A DNA stretch of 64,000 nt from Elusimicrobiota bacterium (GCA_016715645.1 JADJZR010000028.1:248001-312000); one strand, 5' to 3'; positions 8,046-17,225 are shown, counted from the first letter of the stretch. The notes: generated by a model not told the origin, from the sequence alone. Program-made: numbers and translations.

Positions 8046-8459
8046 ATGAGCGAAACAACCCCCACTTCTGAATCACAATCACTTCCTGTTCGGAGCCCGT
8101 CGGCTCCGACTTCTGGATCGCGGCCGTCGTTCGGCGGCAATCGGCCTATGGGCCGACCCGGATCGGGACCTCGCCCCGGCGGATCTTCGGGCGGTCGTCC
8201 TCCGTCGGGGCCTGGCGGGCCAGGAGCGGGCCGGCGCGGTGGACGGCCCATGATGCGACGTAAGGTGTGCCGGTTTTGCGCGGAAAAAATTACTGAAGTT
8301 GATTATAAGGCCATTCCCATCTTGCGCGGTTTTTTGACGGCCCGCGGTAAGTTGTTGGGGGGTCGGACCACGGGAAACTGTGCTCGGCACCAACGCCAGT
8401 TAACCCAAGGGATCAAGCGGTCTCGCATGCTTGCCCTTCTTCCATATACCGGGGAGTAG
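8046..8459 (+). CDS. rpsR: Ribosomal protein bS18 with long low-complexity N-terminal extension
   Basis: 137 aa versus about 75-90 for typical S18. Residues from about 69 are ordinary S18 (RRKVCRFCAEK, VDYKAIPILRGFLTARGKL, CARHQRQLTQGIKRSRMLALLPYT). The four Cys/His positions of a zinc-binding S18 can be traced (CRFC, C-RH). Residues 1-68 are a Gly/Pro/Arg/Ser-rich disordered tail. It has a good SD (AAAGAGGAGA) before the ATG. S18 pairs with S6, encoded two genes upstream. Confidence 0.92.
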   Translation: MSETTPTSESQSLPVRSPSAPTSGSRPSFGGNRPMGRPGSGPRPGGSSGGRPPSGPGGPGAGRRGGRPMMRRKVCRFCAEKITEVDYKAIPILRGFLTARGKLLGGRTTGNCARHQRQLTQGIKRSRMLALLPYTGE

Positions 8460-8461
8460 CC

Positions 8462-8914
8462 ATGAAAACCAAGGTCATTTTGCAAGACGATATTCCCAAC
8501 CTCGGCGTGGCGGGCGACGTGAAAGACGTGGCTCCCGGTTACGCCCGAAACTATCTTCTTCCGCGGAAATTGGCTGTTCCATCCACGCCCCGCGCTCGGG
8601 CTTTGTGGGACGCTCGCAAAGCCCAGGTGGAAGACGAACGCAAATCCAAGTTGGCCGCCGCCCAAGAACGCGGACGTCAGTTGGAAGATGTTGTGATCAC
8701 CATCGGCGCCCGGGCCGGCCAAGATGGAAAACTGTTTGGATCGGTGACAACCACCGATGTGGCCAAGGCCCTCTTGGGCAAAGGCGTTTCCATCGACCGG
8801 CGGTGGGTGGAACTGCGCGAACCGATTCGCACCACCGGCGAGTTTTCCGGCGCGGTGCGGTTGCACCCACAGGTTCGGGCGATGTTCAAGATCCTGGTCC
8901 AAGCGGCGGGGTAA
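8462..8914 (+). CDS. rplI: Ribosomal protein bL9
   Basis: 150 aa, full length. The N-terminal domain carries the L9 signature (DIPNLGVAGDVKDVAPGYARNYLLPRKLA), followed by the long connecting helix and the C-terminal domain (GSVTTTDVAKALLGKG, RRWVELREPIRTTGEF). L9 binds domain V of 23S rRNA at the base of the L1 stalk. Two bases separate it from the rpsR stop, within the conserved ribosomal-replication operon. Confidence 0.95.
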   Translation: MKTKVILQDDIPNLGVAGDVKDVAPGYARNYLLPRKLAVPSTPRARALWDARKAQVEDERKSKLAAAQERGRQLEDVVITIGARAGQDGKLFGSVTTTDVAKALLGKGVSIDRRWVELREPIRTTGEFSGAVRLHPQVRAMFKILVQAAG

Positions 8915-8936
8915 TCCCGCCGATCGGAGGACCCCG

Positions 8937-11174
8937 GTGGTTGCCTCCTTGTCCGCGTCATCTGCCCGTGCTTCCTTAACCGACGGCCTTCCTCCCCACA
9001 GTCGGGAGGCCGAAGTGGCTGTTTTGGGCAGTATGTTGGTGGAGAAAGAGTCTCTTCTCAAAGCGTTTGATATGCTTCGGGAAGAGGATTTTTACGAAGA
9101 AAACCACCGGCGCATTTTTACCGCTGTTCGATCCCTCCACGACCGCAACGTGACCGCCGATGTGGTGACGGTCGGCGACGAGTTGGATAAGGCCGGCCGC
9201 TTGGCGGGGCTGGGGGGGCGGGCCGCGCTGTTTGAGCTCACCAATCTGGTCCCCTCCGCGCTCCACGTTGAGCATTACGCCCGCATCGTGCGGGAAAAAT
9301 CCATCCTTCGCCAAATGATCGCCATCGCTCGCACGGTGGTTGATGAGTCCCGCACCAGCACCGAAGAAGCCCAATCCCTGTTGGACGCCGCCCAACAACG
9401 GTTTTTTGTTTTGTCCCAGGACCGGGCGGCTCGGGGAATGGTCTCGGCCAGCGCGCTCATGCAAAGCGCCATCACGACGCTGGAAAAAATGGCCGAGTCC
9501 AGCAAGTATGTGACGGGCGTGTCCACGGGTTTTTCAGAATGGGACAAAATGACGTCGGGCCTTCAGCCGGCCAACCTCATTATCATCGCGGGACGGCCGT
9601 CCATGGGAAAAACGGCGTTTTGTTTGAACGTCGCCGAACACGTGGCGATCAAGTCCAAGCGGCCGGTGGTGTTTTTCTCGTTGGAAATGAGCGAGCAGGA
9701 AATCGGTCTTCGTTTGTTGTGCAGTCAGGCGCGGATCAACGTGCGCAGTGTGCGGGAAGGATTTTTGTCGCGCAAAAGTTGGCCCACGATCACCAACGTG
9801 GCCAGCGAAATTGCGTCGGCTCCGTTGTACTTTGATTTTTCCACGTCGCCGTCGATTTTGGATATTCGCGGGTCTGCCCGCCGGTGGGCCCACGAGCTCA
9901 AACAAAAAGGCACTCCCCTTTCTCTCATCATCATCGACTACATTCAACTTCTTCACGGCGGTTCGCGGATGGAAAGCCGCCAACAGGAAATTTCCGAAAT
10001 TTCCCGATCGATCAAAGGACTGGCGCGTGAACTGCAGGTGCCGGTGATCGCCTTGTCCCAGCTTAACCGCCGCCCCGAAGACAAAGGCCGCGAAGGCCGC
10101 CCCCAACTGTCGGACCTGCGGGAATGTGTGACGGGAGACACGCGGGTTGCTTTGGCGGACGGGCGGCATGTTTGTATTCAATCCCTGGTGGGGCAACAGC
10201 CAAGAGTGGTTTCGGTGTCTCCTCGAGGGAAAGTGGTCATGGCCGTCGCTGAAAAGGTTTGGAAGGTGGGCCGTCGTTCGGTTTTGCGGTTTCAAACAGC
10301 CAGCGGCCGGTCGATACACGTCACAGCCGATCATCGACTGCTTACTTTTGATGGGTGGCGTCGGGCCGCCCATATCCCGGTGGGAGAACGATTGGCGGTT
10401 CCCAGGCACCTTCCGGCTCCGTTGCGGCCGGACAAATGGATGGATGAGCGCGTGATCTTGTTGGCCCATTTGATGGGCGATGGAAGCTATTTGGTCCATC
10501 AGCCTCTTCGCTACACCACTTCTTCTCAAGAGAACAGCGAAGCGGTGGTGTCATCGGTACAGAAGGCCTTTGGAACTCCGGTTAAGCGATACAAAGGGCG
10601 AGGCTGTTGGCATCAACTGCTTATAAGCGGCAACGGCAATCGCTGGAAGCCCGCGGGGGTTGGCGGCTGGTTAAAGGTGTTCGACCAGGTGAAGGCTTTG
10701 ATGCGAGAAAAAGGCATTTCGCATCGGCAAATGGCCGCGTTGCGCGGGACATCTTATGGAGGCAACGCCCATTTTTGTTTTGGTCCTTCCCGTTCAGTTC
10801 TTGCTCAATACGCCGGACTATTGGAAGACCGGGACTTATTGTCCCAGGCTCAGAGTGATCTTTTTTGGGACCCTGTGGTTTCGATTGACCCGGCTGGCGA
10901 AGAGGATGTTTATGACCTGACCGTGCCTGGGCCTTCGTCTTGGATCGGCAACGGAATTGTCAGTCACAATTCGGGTGCCCTCGAGCAGGACGCGGACGTG
11001 GTGGCGGCGATTTTTCGCGAAGAGGTGTATAAGCGGGACGATCCGGATGTGAAGGGGAAAGCCAAACTGTTCGTGTTAAAACAGCGCAACGGGCCCATCG
11101 GCGACATCGACCTCAACTTTATTTCCGAGTTCACCAAGTTCGCCGACCCGGCGCCTGAAGGCGACAACTTTTGA
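8937..11174 (+). CDS. dnaB: Replicative DNA helicase DnaB containing an intein
   Basis: 745 aa precursor; about 463 aa after splicing, the normal DnaB length. The N-terminal domain (LPPHSREAEVAVLGSMLVEKE) is followed by the RecA-like helicase domain with Walker A GRPSMGKTAF and Walker B IIIDYIQLL. The host sequence LSDLRE is interrupted by a 282-aa intein and resumes at SGALEQDADVV. The start is the GTG at 8937, 6 nt after GGAGG (8926-8930); the frame is open further upstream inside rplI but shows no DnaB similarity there. The hexameric helicase unwinds DNA at the replication fork. It lies in its conserved place after rplI. Confidence 0.94.
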   Translation: MVASLSASSARASLTDGLPPHSREAEVAVLGSMLVEKESLLKAFDMLREEDFYEENHRRIFTAVRSLHDRNVTADVVTVGDELDKAGRLAGLGGRAALFELTNLVPSALHVEHYARIVREKSILRQMIAIARTVVDESRTSTEEAQSLLDAAQQRFFVLSQDRAARGMVSASALMQSAITTLEKMAESSKYVTGVSTGFSEWDKMTSGLQPANLIIIAGRPSMGKTAFCLNVAEHVAIKSKRPVVFFSLEMSEQEIGLRLLCSQARINVRSVREGFLSRKSWPTITNVASEIASAPLYFDFSTSPSILDIRGSARRWAHELKQKGTPLSLIIIDYIQLLHGGSRMESRQQEISEISRSIKGLARELQVPVIALSQLNRRPEDKGREGRPQLSDLRECVTGDTRVALADGRHVCIQSLVGQQPRVVSVSPRGKVVMAVAEKVWKVGRRSVLRFQTASGRSIHVTADHRLLTFDGWRRAAHIPVGERLAVPRHLPAPLRPDKWMDERVILLAHLMGDGSYLVHQPLRYTTSSQENSEAVVSSVQKAFGTPVKRYKGRGCWHQLLISGNGNRWKPAGVGGWLKVFDQVKALMREKGISHRQMAALRGTSYGGNAHFCFGPSRSVLAQYAGLLEDRDLLSQAQSDLFWDPVVSIDPAGEEDVYDLTVPGPSSWIGNGIVSHNSGALEQDADVVAAIFREEVYKRDDPDVKGKAKLFVLKQRNGPIGDIDLNFISEFTKFADPAPEGDNF
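10125..10970 (+). other. DnaB intein (282 aa, single recognisable LAGLIDADG-type motif)
   Basis: It starts with Cys (CVTGDTRVAL, block A) and ends with VSHN, followed by Ser of the host, so all splicing residues (Cys1, penultimate His, terminal Asn, +1 Ser) are present. Block B is VTADHRLLTFDGW (Thr and His) and block F is EEDVYDLTVPG. One DOD motif, LLAHLMGDGSYL, lies near intein residue 112, and a second copy is not evident. At 282 aa it is shorter than inteins with a full homing endonuclease, so it may splice but no longer home. It sits at the conserved RE/SG position next to the DnaB catalytic core. Confidence 0.93.
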
Positions 11175-11181
11175 GCCGGAC

Positions 11182-12342
11182 GTGCCGTCTTTGATCGCGC
11201 GATCCCTGACAGTCCCTTTTTCCTCAGCCGCGCCCATTCGTCCCACGTGGGCGGAGGTGGACCCTGGGGCGTTTCAACATAATTTTAAGGCGTTGGCGGG
11301 GTTTTTGCCCCGACGGGTCAAAATCATGCCGGTATTGAAAGCCGATGGATATGGCCACGGGGCGGCTCTGTTGGCCCGGTCCGTGTCGGCCGTGGGAACC
11401 CGGTTGTGGGGGTATGGGGTATCCAGCGTGGAGGAAGGGGTGGCTTTGCGCGACGCTGGGGTCACCCAGAAAATTCTGATCCTCGGAAGCCTTTTCCCGT
11501 TTGACAGTTTCGATACGGTTCTGGAAAAGAATTTGATCCCCACGGTGGCGAGCCGTTCATCGGCGCAGGCGTTGGCTCAACGGGCTCAACGGCGGGGCCG
11601 ACCGGCCCCCTGCCATGTCAAAATAGATACCGGCATGGGCCGCATCGGCATGTCTCCGGAGGCGTTCGCCTCCTTTTCCACAAACCCGTGGCTCAAGGTG
11701 GAGGGGATCTACACTCACTTGGCCTGTGCCGATTCCCCTTCCGCCACGTCCCAACAAATGAAACTCTTTGAGAAAACGTCACGGGGTTTTGGAAAAGGGG
11801 GCGAATGCCCCCTGCGGCATGCGGCTAATTCGGGGGCGGCTTTGGCGCGGCCGAACGCTTGGTTGGACCTGGTTCGGCCGGGCCTTTTGTTGTACGGGGT
11901 TCCACCGTGGCCCGGTCTGGGAAAGAAAATCGATCTTCGCCCGGTTCTTGCGTGGAAAACCCGGGTGGTGTTTTTGAAAACCGTTCGGCGCGGCACGCCG
12001 CTCAGTTACGGTTGGACGTGGCGGGCCCGACGGCGCAGTCGCATCGCCACGTTGCCGGTGGGATACGCGGACGGCTACCGGCGAGATTTGTCCGGCCGTG
12101 GCGAGGTGTTGATCAAGGGGGTGCGCTGTCCGGTGGTGGGCCGCGTGACCATGGACCAAATTGTGGTGGATGTGACCGACCGGCCGGGCGTTGAGGTGGG
12201 CGAAGAAGTCGTGTTGATCGGGACCCAGGGGCGGGAAACCATCACCGCGTCGGAATTGGCCGATGGGGCCCATACCATCCCCTACGAAATTTTGTGCGGC
12301 CTTTCCAAGCGGGTTCCGCGGTTGATCCGGGGTGATCGGTGA
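11182..12342 (+). CDS. alr: Alanine racemase
   Basis: 386 aa. PLP-dependent interconversion of L- and D-alanine for peptidoglycan. The PLP lysine is K53 in PVLKADGYGHGA, and the second catalytic base is Tyr near 276 in LSYGWTW. The C-terminal barrel motifs LPVGYADGYRR and GRVTMDQIVVD are typical. The start is the GTG at 11182, 8 nt after the dnaB stop. The 3' end overlaps the mlaE start (GTGA), so it is probably cotranscribed with the lipid-transport genes. Confidence 0.94.
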   Translation: MPSLIARSLTVPFSSAAPIRPTWAEVDPGAFQHNFKALAGFLPRRVKIMPVLKADGYGHGAALLARSVSAVGTRLWGYGVSSVEEGVALRDAGVTQKILILGSLFPFDSFDTVLEKNLIPTVASRSSAQALAQRAQRRGRPAPCHVKIDTGMGRIGMSPEAFASFSTNPWLKVEGIYTHLACADSPSATSQQMKLFEKTSRGFGKGGECPLRHAANSGAALARPNAWLDLVRPGLLLYGVPPWPGLGKKIDLRPVLAWKTRVVFLKTVRRGTPLSYGWTWRARRRSRIATLPVGYADGYRRDLSGRGEVLIKGVRCPVVGRVTMDQIVVDVTDRPGVEVGEEVVLIGTQGRETITASELADGAHTIPYEILCGLSKRVPRLIRGDR

Positions 12343-13133
12343 GGCCCATCAAAGTGGTGTTTCGAATTTACACCCAGCGCGTTTTGGATTTGGCCTCGGC
12401 GGTGGGGGGTGTGGCCGTTCTGGTTCGAAAAACGTTCCGGTGGTTGCCCTCGGCCCGGTCCGATGGAAAAAATGTGTTCAACCAGATGATGGAAGTGGGT
12501 GTCCAGTCGTTTCCGGTCACCAGTTTAACGGCGTTGTTCACGGGAATGGTGTTGGCTCTGCAAACGGGATTTTCGTTTCGCCGGGTTTTTAACGAGCCCC
12601 TGTATGTGGGAACCGTGGTGGGGTTGTCTCTTTTAAAAGAGTTGGGGCCCGTGTTGACAGGCGTGGTGGTGGCGGGGCGGGTGGGCGCGCGCATCGCCGC
12701 AGAAATCGGCACCATGAACGTCACCGAGCAGGTGGATGCTCTCCATACGCTGGGAACCCATCCGGTTCGTTACTTGGTGGTTCCGCGATTTTTGGCGTGT
12801 CTTTTGATGGTTCCTCTTCTGACCGTGTACGCGGACGTGATCGGGGTGGTGGGGGGCTATTTGGTGGCCCATTTTCGGTTGAATGTTCCGTCCAGCATTT
12901 ATTGGGACGAAATTCGCGCCATTCAAATAGAAGACGCGTTCCATGGGTTGATAAAGTCCGTGGCGTATGCTCTTATTATCGTAATTACGGCGTGTTATAA
13001 AGGGTTGCAGACGTCGGGGGGCGCTGAAGGCGTGGGCCGGTCGACCACCAGCGCGGTGGTGATCAGCATGGTGTGCATTTTGGTCAGCGACTATTTCTTG
13101 TCGGCGATCCTGGTGTCGCTGGGCATCGGATGA
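12339..13133 (+). CDS. mlaE: MlaE-type ABC transporter permease
   Basis: 264 aa with five or six hydrophobic segments and the MlaE signature (GPVLTGVVVAGRVGARIAAE, IGTMNVTEQVDAL). It forms the inner-membrane channel of an MCE lipid transporter with the next two genes. The GTG start overlaps the alr stop, and its own stop overlaps the mlaF ATG (ATGA). No mlaB or mlaC homologue is present here. Confidence 0.93.
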   Translation: MRPIKVVFRIYTQRVLDLASAVGGVAVLVRKTFRWLPSARSDGKNVFNQMMEVGVQSFPVTSLTALFTGMVLALQTGFSFRRVFNEPLYVGTVVGLSLLKELGPVLTGVVVAGRVGARIAAEIGTMNVTEQVDALHTLGTHPVRYLVVPRFLACLLMVPLLTVYADVIGVVGGYLVAHFRLNVPSSIYWDEIRAIQIEDAFHGLIKSVAYALIIVITACYKGLQTSGGAEGVGRSTTSAVVISMVCILVSDYFLSAILVSLGIG

Positions 13134-13891
13134 TCCGGCTGGAAGGCGTTCATCGGGCGTTCGGCCTCAACCGGGTGTTGCGCGGTCTGGACCTGGACGT
13201 GAGAGAGGGGGAGACGTTGACCCTTATCGGCGGATCGGGCACCGGCAAAAGCGTGACGCTTAAAATCATGGTGGGTCTCTTGAAACCCGACCAAGGCCGG
13301 GTGTGGGTGGACAACCAGGACATCACGGTCCTGGACGAAGACGAGTTGTCTCGGGTTCAACGCAAGTTCGGTTTTTTGTTTCAAGGGGCGGCTTTGTTCG
13401 ATTCCATGACGGTGGCGGAAAACGTGTTGTTCGGCGTGCGCAACTTGAAACCGCAAGAACTGGTTCACGGGGACGCGATTGTCGAGCGTTGTTTGGGTTT
13501 GGTGGGGTTAAAACCCGAGGTCGCGGCGCTCAAACCGGCGGAATTGTCGGGGGGCATGAAAAAACGGGTGGGTCTGGCCCGGGCCATCGCCCACGAGCCG
13601 GAATATATCTTATACGACGAGCCGACCACGGGGTTGGACCCGATCATGTCGGACGTGATCAACGATCTCATCGTCGATATTCGCGCTAAGTTGAAGATCA
13701 CGTCCATCGCCGTGACCCACGATTTAAAGTCGGCCTATAAGATTTCAAATCGGATGGCCATGATTCACGAAGGCCGTTTGGTGGCGGTGGGAACGCCCGA
13801 CGAGATCCAACGGTCGGACAATCCGATGGTTCATCAGTTCATCACGGGGTCGTCGCAGGGCCCTATCCAAATGCCGGTGAGGTCATACTGA
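13130..13891 (+). CDS. mlaF: MlaF-type ABC transporter ATP-binding protein
   Basis: 253 aa. Walker A GGSGTGKS, Q-loop region FLFQGAALFDSMTV, ABC signature LSGGMKKRV, Walker B YILYDEPTTGLD and the switch His in AVTHDL are all visible. It powers lipid movement through the MlaE permease. The ATG at 13130 overlaps the mlaE stop; an upstream in-frame extension lies inside mlaE and lacks family similarity. Confidence 0.94.
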   Translation: MIRLEGVHRAFGLNRVLRGLDLDVREGETLTLIGGSGTGKSVTLKIMVGLLKPDQGRVWVDNQDITVLDEDELSRVQRKFGFLFQGAALFDSMTVAENVLFGVRNLKPQELVHGDAIVERCLGLVGLKPEVAALKPAELSGGMKKRVGLARAIAHEPEYILYDEPTTGLDPIMSDVINDLIVDIRAKLKITSIAVTHDLKSAYKISNRMAMIHEGRLVAVGTPDEIQRSDNPMVHQFITGSSQGPIQMPVRSY

Positions 13892-15255
13892 TGGCGTTGA
13901 CGACAGAAACGAAAGTGGGATTGTTCACGCTCACGGGGCTGTTTGTGTTTGCGTTGGGCGTGATCGTGTTGGGGGATTTCCAATTTCACGGCACCTACCC
14001 GCTCTACGTCTATTTTGACAACGCCCTGGGGTTGCCCGAAAAGGGGCCGGTGAAAGTGGCCGGCGTCGAGGTGGGCCAGGTGGAACGCATCGATTTGGAA
14101 AACCAACGGGCTCGGGTCAAAATTCGGGTTCGCAACGGTCTGGCCGTGCCCCAGGGATCCAGGGCCCAGGTGGCGTCAACGGGTTTTATCGGGTCCAAAT
14201 ATTTGGAAATGACCTTGGGCGATTCAACTCGACCGGCTCTGTCGCCCGGCGATTCGTTCGAGGGAACGCCCACATTTACGTTCGACGACGTCATGTCGAA
14301 GTTGGGGGGCTTTTTAAAAGACGACCCCGTGAACGGGGAAGCCACCGAGAATTTAAGGGTCACTCTGGCCAATTTTCGCAAGCTGTCCCAGACGTTAGCG
14401 GATTCCTTGGGTGAACAGCGGGCCGAGCTGACGGAGATCGTGCAAAACGTTCGGGATCTGTCGGCCCACGCCAAACAGGTGGCGGCGGATCTGCGGGAAA
14501 TTTCCGGCGAGCGAAAAGAAGACGTGAAAGTGATGCTGGCCAAATTTCGGTCAATTTCGGAACGCTTGGACCAAATTACCGAGAAAGTGCAAAACGGCGA
14601 GGGTCTGCTGGGACGATTGGTTAACGATCCGGAACTGGGCAAAAATTTGGACCAAACCATGTCCAACGTGAACAAGGCCACGAGCGATATCAAAAGTTTC
14701 ACGGGTCGCATTGCCGCCATCCAGGTGTATTGGGATTACCGTCAACGCTACGACGTGGAAGATGGGCGCTGGCACCCCGACGTCGGGATCAAGGTTGTCA
14801 CGCGTCCCGGCAAGTACTACTATCTGGGCGGAAATAATTTGGGGGAAAGAGAAGATCGGACCGTGGAGGGGAACGATGTCGAAAGACGAAACCGGGTCAC
14901 GGCCGTCATGGGGTATGAATTCGGGCCGACAACGCTCTACGGGGGCCTGATTCGCTCCCGCGGGGGGGCTGGGGTCAAGATTCGTCCGCTCCCCGCGTCC
15001 AACCGATGGAACCGACGGGTGGAATTGGAGGCGGAAGCGTATGATTTTGGACGGAATGACGCTTATCAGGGTTACACGTTCGACAAGCCCGTTTACAATG
15101 CGGGGGCCCGTGTGAAGGTGGTGGAGCCCTGGTTGTGGATGGGCGCTCAGGTGGAAGATATTGCGGTACGTCGGAATTTGAATTTGAACGCCAATTTGGT
15201 GTTTCGCGATGAGGATTTTGCGTTTCTTCTCGCGTTCATCGGCTTAGCGCGGTAA
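13891..15255 (+). CDS. mlaD: MCE (MlaD-like) protein with C-terminal outer-membrane-barrel-like extension
   Basis: 454 aa, far longer than MlaD of E. coli (about 180). One N-terminal membrane helix (residues 9-28), an MCE domain at about 36-118 (GLPEKGPVKVAGVEVGQVERI, GFIGSKYLEM), and a helical/coiled-coil region at about 150-275. The last 180 residues alternate polar and aromatic residues in strand-like pairs (KYYYLGGNN, TAVMGYEFGPTTLYGGLIRS, RRVELEAEAYDFG), resembling an outer-membrane barrel. One protein might therefore bridge inner and outer membranes for lipid transfer; this is inference. Its ATG shares a base with the mlaF stop. Confidence 0.85.
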   Translation: MALTTETKVGLFTLTGLFVFALGVIVLGDFQFHGTYPLYVYFDNALGLPEKGPVKVAGVEVGQVERIDLENQRARVKIRVRNGLAVPQGSRAQVASTGFIGSKYLEMTLGDSTRPALSPGDSFEGTPTFTFDDVMSKLGGFLKDDPVNGEATENLRVTLANFRKLSQTLADSLGEQRAELTEIVQNVRDLSAHAKQVAADLREISGERKEDVKVMLAKFRSISERLDQITEKVQNGEGLLGRLVNDPELGKNLDQTMSNVNKATSDIKSFTGRIAAIQVYWDYRQRYDVEDGRWHPDVGIKVVTRPGKYYYLGGNNLGEREDRTVEGNDVERRNRVTAVMGYEFGPTTLYGGLIRSRGGAGVKIRPLPASNRWNRRVELEAEAYDFGRNDAYQGYTFDKPVYNAGARVKVVEPWLWMGAQVEDIAVRRNLNLNANLVFRDEDFAFLLAFIGLAR

Positions 15256-15326
15256 GAAATTTTCGTCAAACAAAACACGTCTTTTGCCGAGAAGCTCTTG
15301 AGCCGAACGGTGTTGAGGAGGATTTT

Positions 15327-15836
15327 ATGCTTCACGAAGCGCGAATCTATTCGTTGGCCAACGTGGGGGGACAGGCGGTCCTGGTGCTCGAAGAGGTGAA
15401 TGGCCCGCGTCTGTTGCCCGTTTGGATCGGGTTGTACGAAGGGGGATCGATCGGCATGGCGTTGGCGGGTCAAAAGTTCCCTCGGCCTCTGACGCACGAT
15501 TTGCTGTTGGATGCCGTTCGACGGTTGGGCGCCAAATTGGACAAGGTGGTGATCACCGGGCTGAAGGACAGCACCTTTTTTGCGTCGGTTCATTTGAAAC
15601 GGGACGGTTCGGACGTGGTTTTGGACGCTCGCCCGTCGGATTCCATTGCCTTGGCGGTGCGTGACACCTGCCCGATATACGTGGACGAATCGGTGTTCGC
15701 CGCCTGCCCGGAACTGTTGAAGCCCATCACCGGCGAAGAAGTGGAAGATTTTAAAAAGAAGCTGGACACCATGACGCCGGAAGACTTTTTCCGAGACCTT
15801 AAGAAAAAAGAGGGCGGCGAAGGTCCCGCGAGTTGA
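15327..15836 (+). CDS. Bifunctional nuclease family protein (DUF151)
   Basis: 169 aa. The DUF151 core is visible from the N-terminus (VLVLEEVNGPRLLPVWIGLYEG, RPLTHDLLLDAV, VVLDARPSDSIALAVR). Plant and Thermotoga relatives have DNase and RNase activity; the role in bacteria is unclear. A strong SD (GAGGAGG) precedes the ATG. The C-terminus is a Lys/Glu-rich helix. Its last codons overlap the TTG start of radA. Confidence 0.88.
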   Translation: MLHEARIYSLANVGGQAVLVLEEVNGPRLLPVWIGLYEGGSIGMALAGQKFPRPLTHDLLLDAVRRLGAKLDKVVITGLKDSTFFASVHLKRDGSDVVLDARPSDSIALAVRDTCPIYVDESVFAACPELLKPITGEEVEDFKKKLDTMTPEDFFRDLKKKEGGEGPAS

Positions 15837-17218
15837 AAAGCCGAATCCACGTCATTTTTGTTTGCAAAGAGTGCGGGGCGGACACGCCCAAATGGGCGGG
15901 CCAGTGCCCTTCCTGCGGGCGATGGAACACTTTGGCGGAAAAATCGGCCCCCCGCTCATCGGGTCGCGCGGGGGGGGAACCTAGGCGGTTGACGGATTTT
16001 TCTTCGGCGGTGGTGCCCCTGGTGTCGTTGAAAGCGTCGGAGGTTTCCCGGCGGCCGACGGGCATGGGCGAATTCGACCGTATTTTGGGCGGCGGGTTGG
16101 TGCCGGGGTCGTTGGTGTTGTTGGGCGGCCCGCCGGGAATCGGGAAGTCCACTTTGATGTTGCAAGCGGCGAACCGGTTGGCGGCGCCGGATTTTCCGGT
16201 TCTTTATATTTCAGGGGAAGAATCGCCGGAACAGGTGCGGGGACGCTCGGTGCGGTTGGGCGCGGAAAACCCATCGCTTTTATTCGCTTCGGAAACCGAT
16301 CTTGAGAAAATTTTGGATGCCGTGCGGGAAGCGAAACCCCGGGCGTTGGTGGTGGACTCGGTTCAAACGATGCACAAATCGGCATTGCCCGGGGGGCCGG
16401 GGTCGGTGGCCCAAATCCGGGAGTGCGCCGCCGAACTGTTGCATTTGGCCAAAGGGGAAGGGCTGGGCGTGTTTCTGTTGGGGCACGTGACCAAAGAGGG
16501 CGACTTGGCCGGGCCGCGGGTGTTGGAACACATGGTGGACACGGTTCTGTATTTTGAGACTGAACGGGAAGATGTTCATCGGGTTTTGCGGGCGGTCAAA
16601 AATCGGTTTGGGCCCACCAACGAGATCGGGGTGTTTGAAATGACGGGGCGGGGATTGGACGAGGTGACCAACCCGTCAGCTTTGTTTTTGGGCGAGAGGG
16701 AAGGCGCGGCTCCGGCGGGAACGTCGGTTTTGGCCGCGCTGGAAGGGACGCGGCCTTTGATGGTGGAAATTCAGGCGTTGGTGGCGCGCACGGCGTTTGG
16801 GATGCCGCGCCGACAAGTGTCGGGGGTGGACTATAACCGGGCGGTGTTGTTGATCGCGGTGTTGGATCGTCGGTGCGGATTTTCCCTGGAATCCCAGGAC
16901 GTGTATGTGAAAGCGACCGGCGGCATCGATGTGCGCGAACCCGCCTCGGATTTGGCGGTGTGCGCGGCGGTGGCCAGTGCCGCGGCGGATAAGCCTCTGC
17001 CGGCGCGGACGGTGTGGTTGGGTGAAGTGGGTTTGGGCGGGGAACTCCGGTCGGTCCCGCAAGTGTCCGAGCGGTTGGCGGAGGCGGCAAAATTGGGGTT
17101 TCAACGGGCGTTTGTTCCGGCGAGCGCGACGCGCGGCCGGACCGGACCGGCGGGCATGGAAGTGGTGGGAGTGGGCCATTTGGCGGACGCGCTGAACCGT
17201 GCGGGACTTCGATCGTAA
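15833..17218 (+). CDS. radA: DNA repair protein RadA
   Basis: 461 aa, full length. N-terminal zinc finger C-x2-C...C-x2-C (VCKECGADTPKWAGQCPSCG), RecA-like core with Walker A GGPPGIGKST, the RadA-specific KNRFGPTNEIGVF motif, and a Lon-protease-like C-terminal domain (LERRC-type DRRCGF, GGIDV.EPASDLA). RadA is a branch-migration helicase in homologous recombination. The TTG start at 15833 overlaps the DUF151 stop (TTGA). Confidence 0.94.
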   Translation: MKSRIHVIFVCKECGADTPKWAGQCPSCGRWNTLAEKSAPRSSGRAGGEPRRLTDFSSAVVPLVSLKASEVSRRPTGMGEFDRILGGGLVPGSLVLLGGPPGIGKSTLMLQAANRLAAPDFPVLYISGEESPEQVRGRSVRLGAENPSLLFASETDLEKILDAVREAKPRALVVDSVQTMHKSALPGGPGSVAQIRECAAELLHLAKGEGLGVFLLGHVTKEGDLAGPRVLEHMVDTVLYFETEREDVHRVLRAVKNRFGPTNEIGVFEMTGRGLDEVTNPSALFLGEREGAAPAGTSVLAALEGTRPLMVEIQALVARTAFGMPRRQVSGVDYNRAVLLIAVLDRRCGFSLESQDVYVKATGGIDVREPASDLAVCAAVASAAADKPLPARTVWLGEVGLGGELRSVPQVSERLAEAAKLGFQRAFVPASATRGRTGPAGMEVVGVGHLADALNRAGLRS

Positions 17219-17225
17219 AATTTTA

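Noticed and set aside
9534..10529. 331-codon open frame antisense to dnaB and its intein
   Set aside because: Low-complexity His/Arg/Pro-rich translation, no ribosome binding site, fully inside a well-supported gene.
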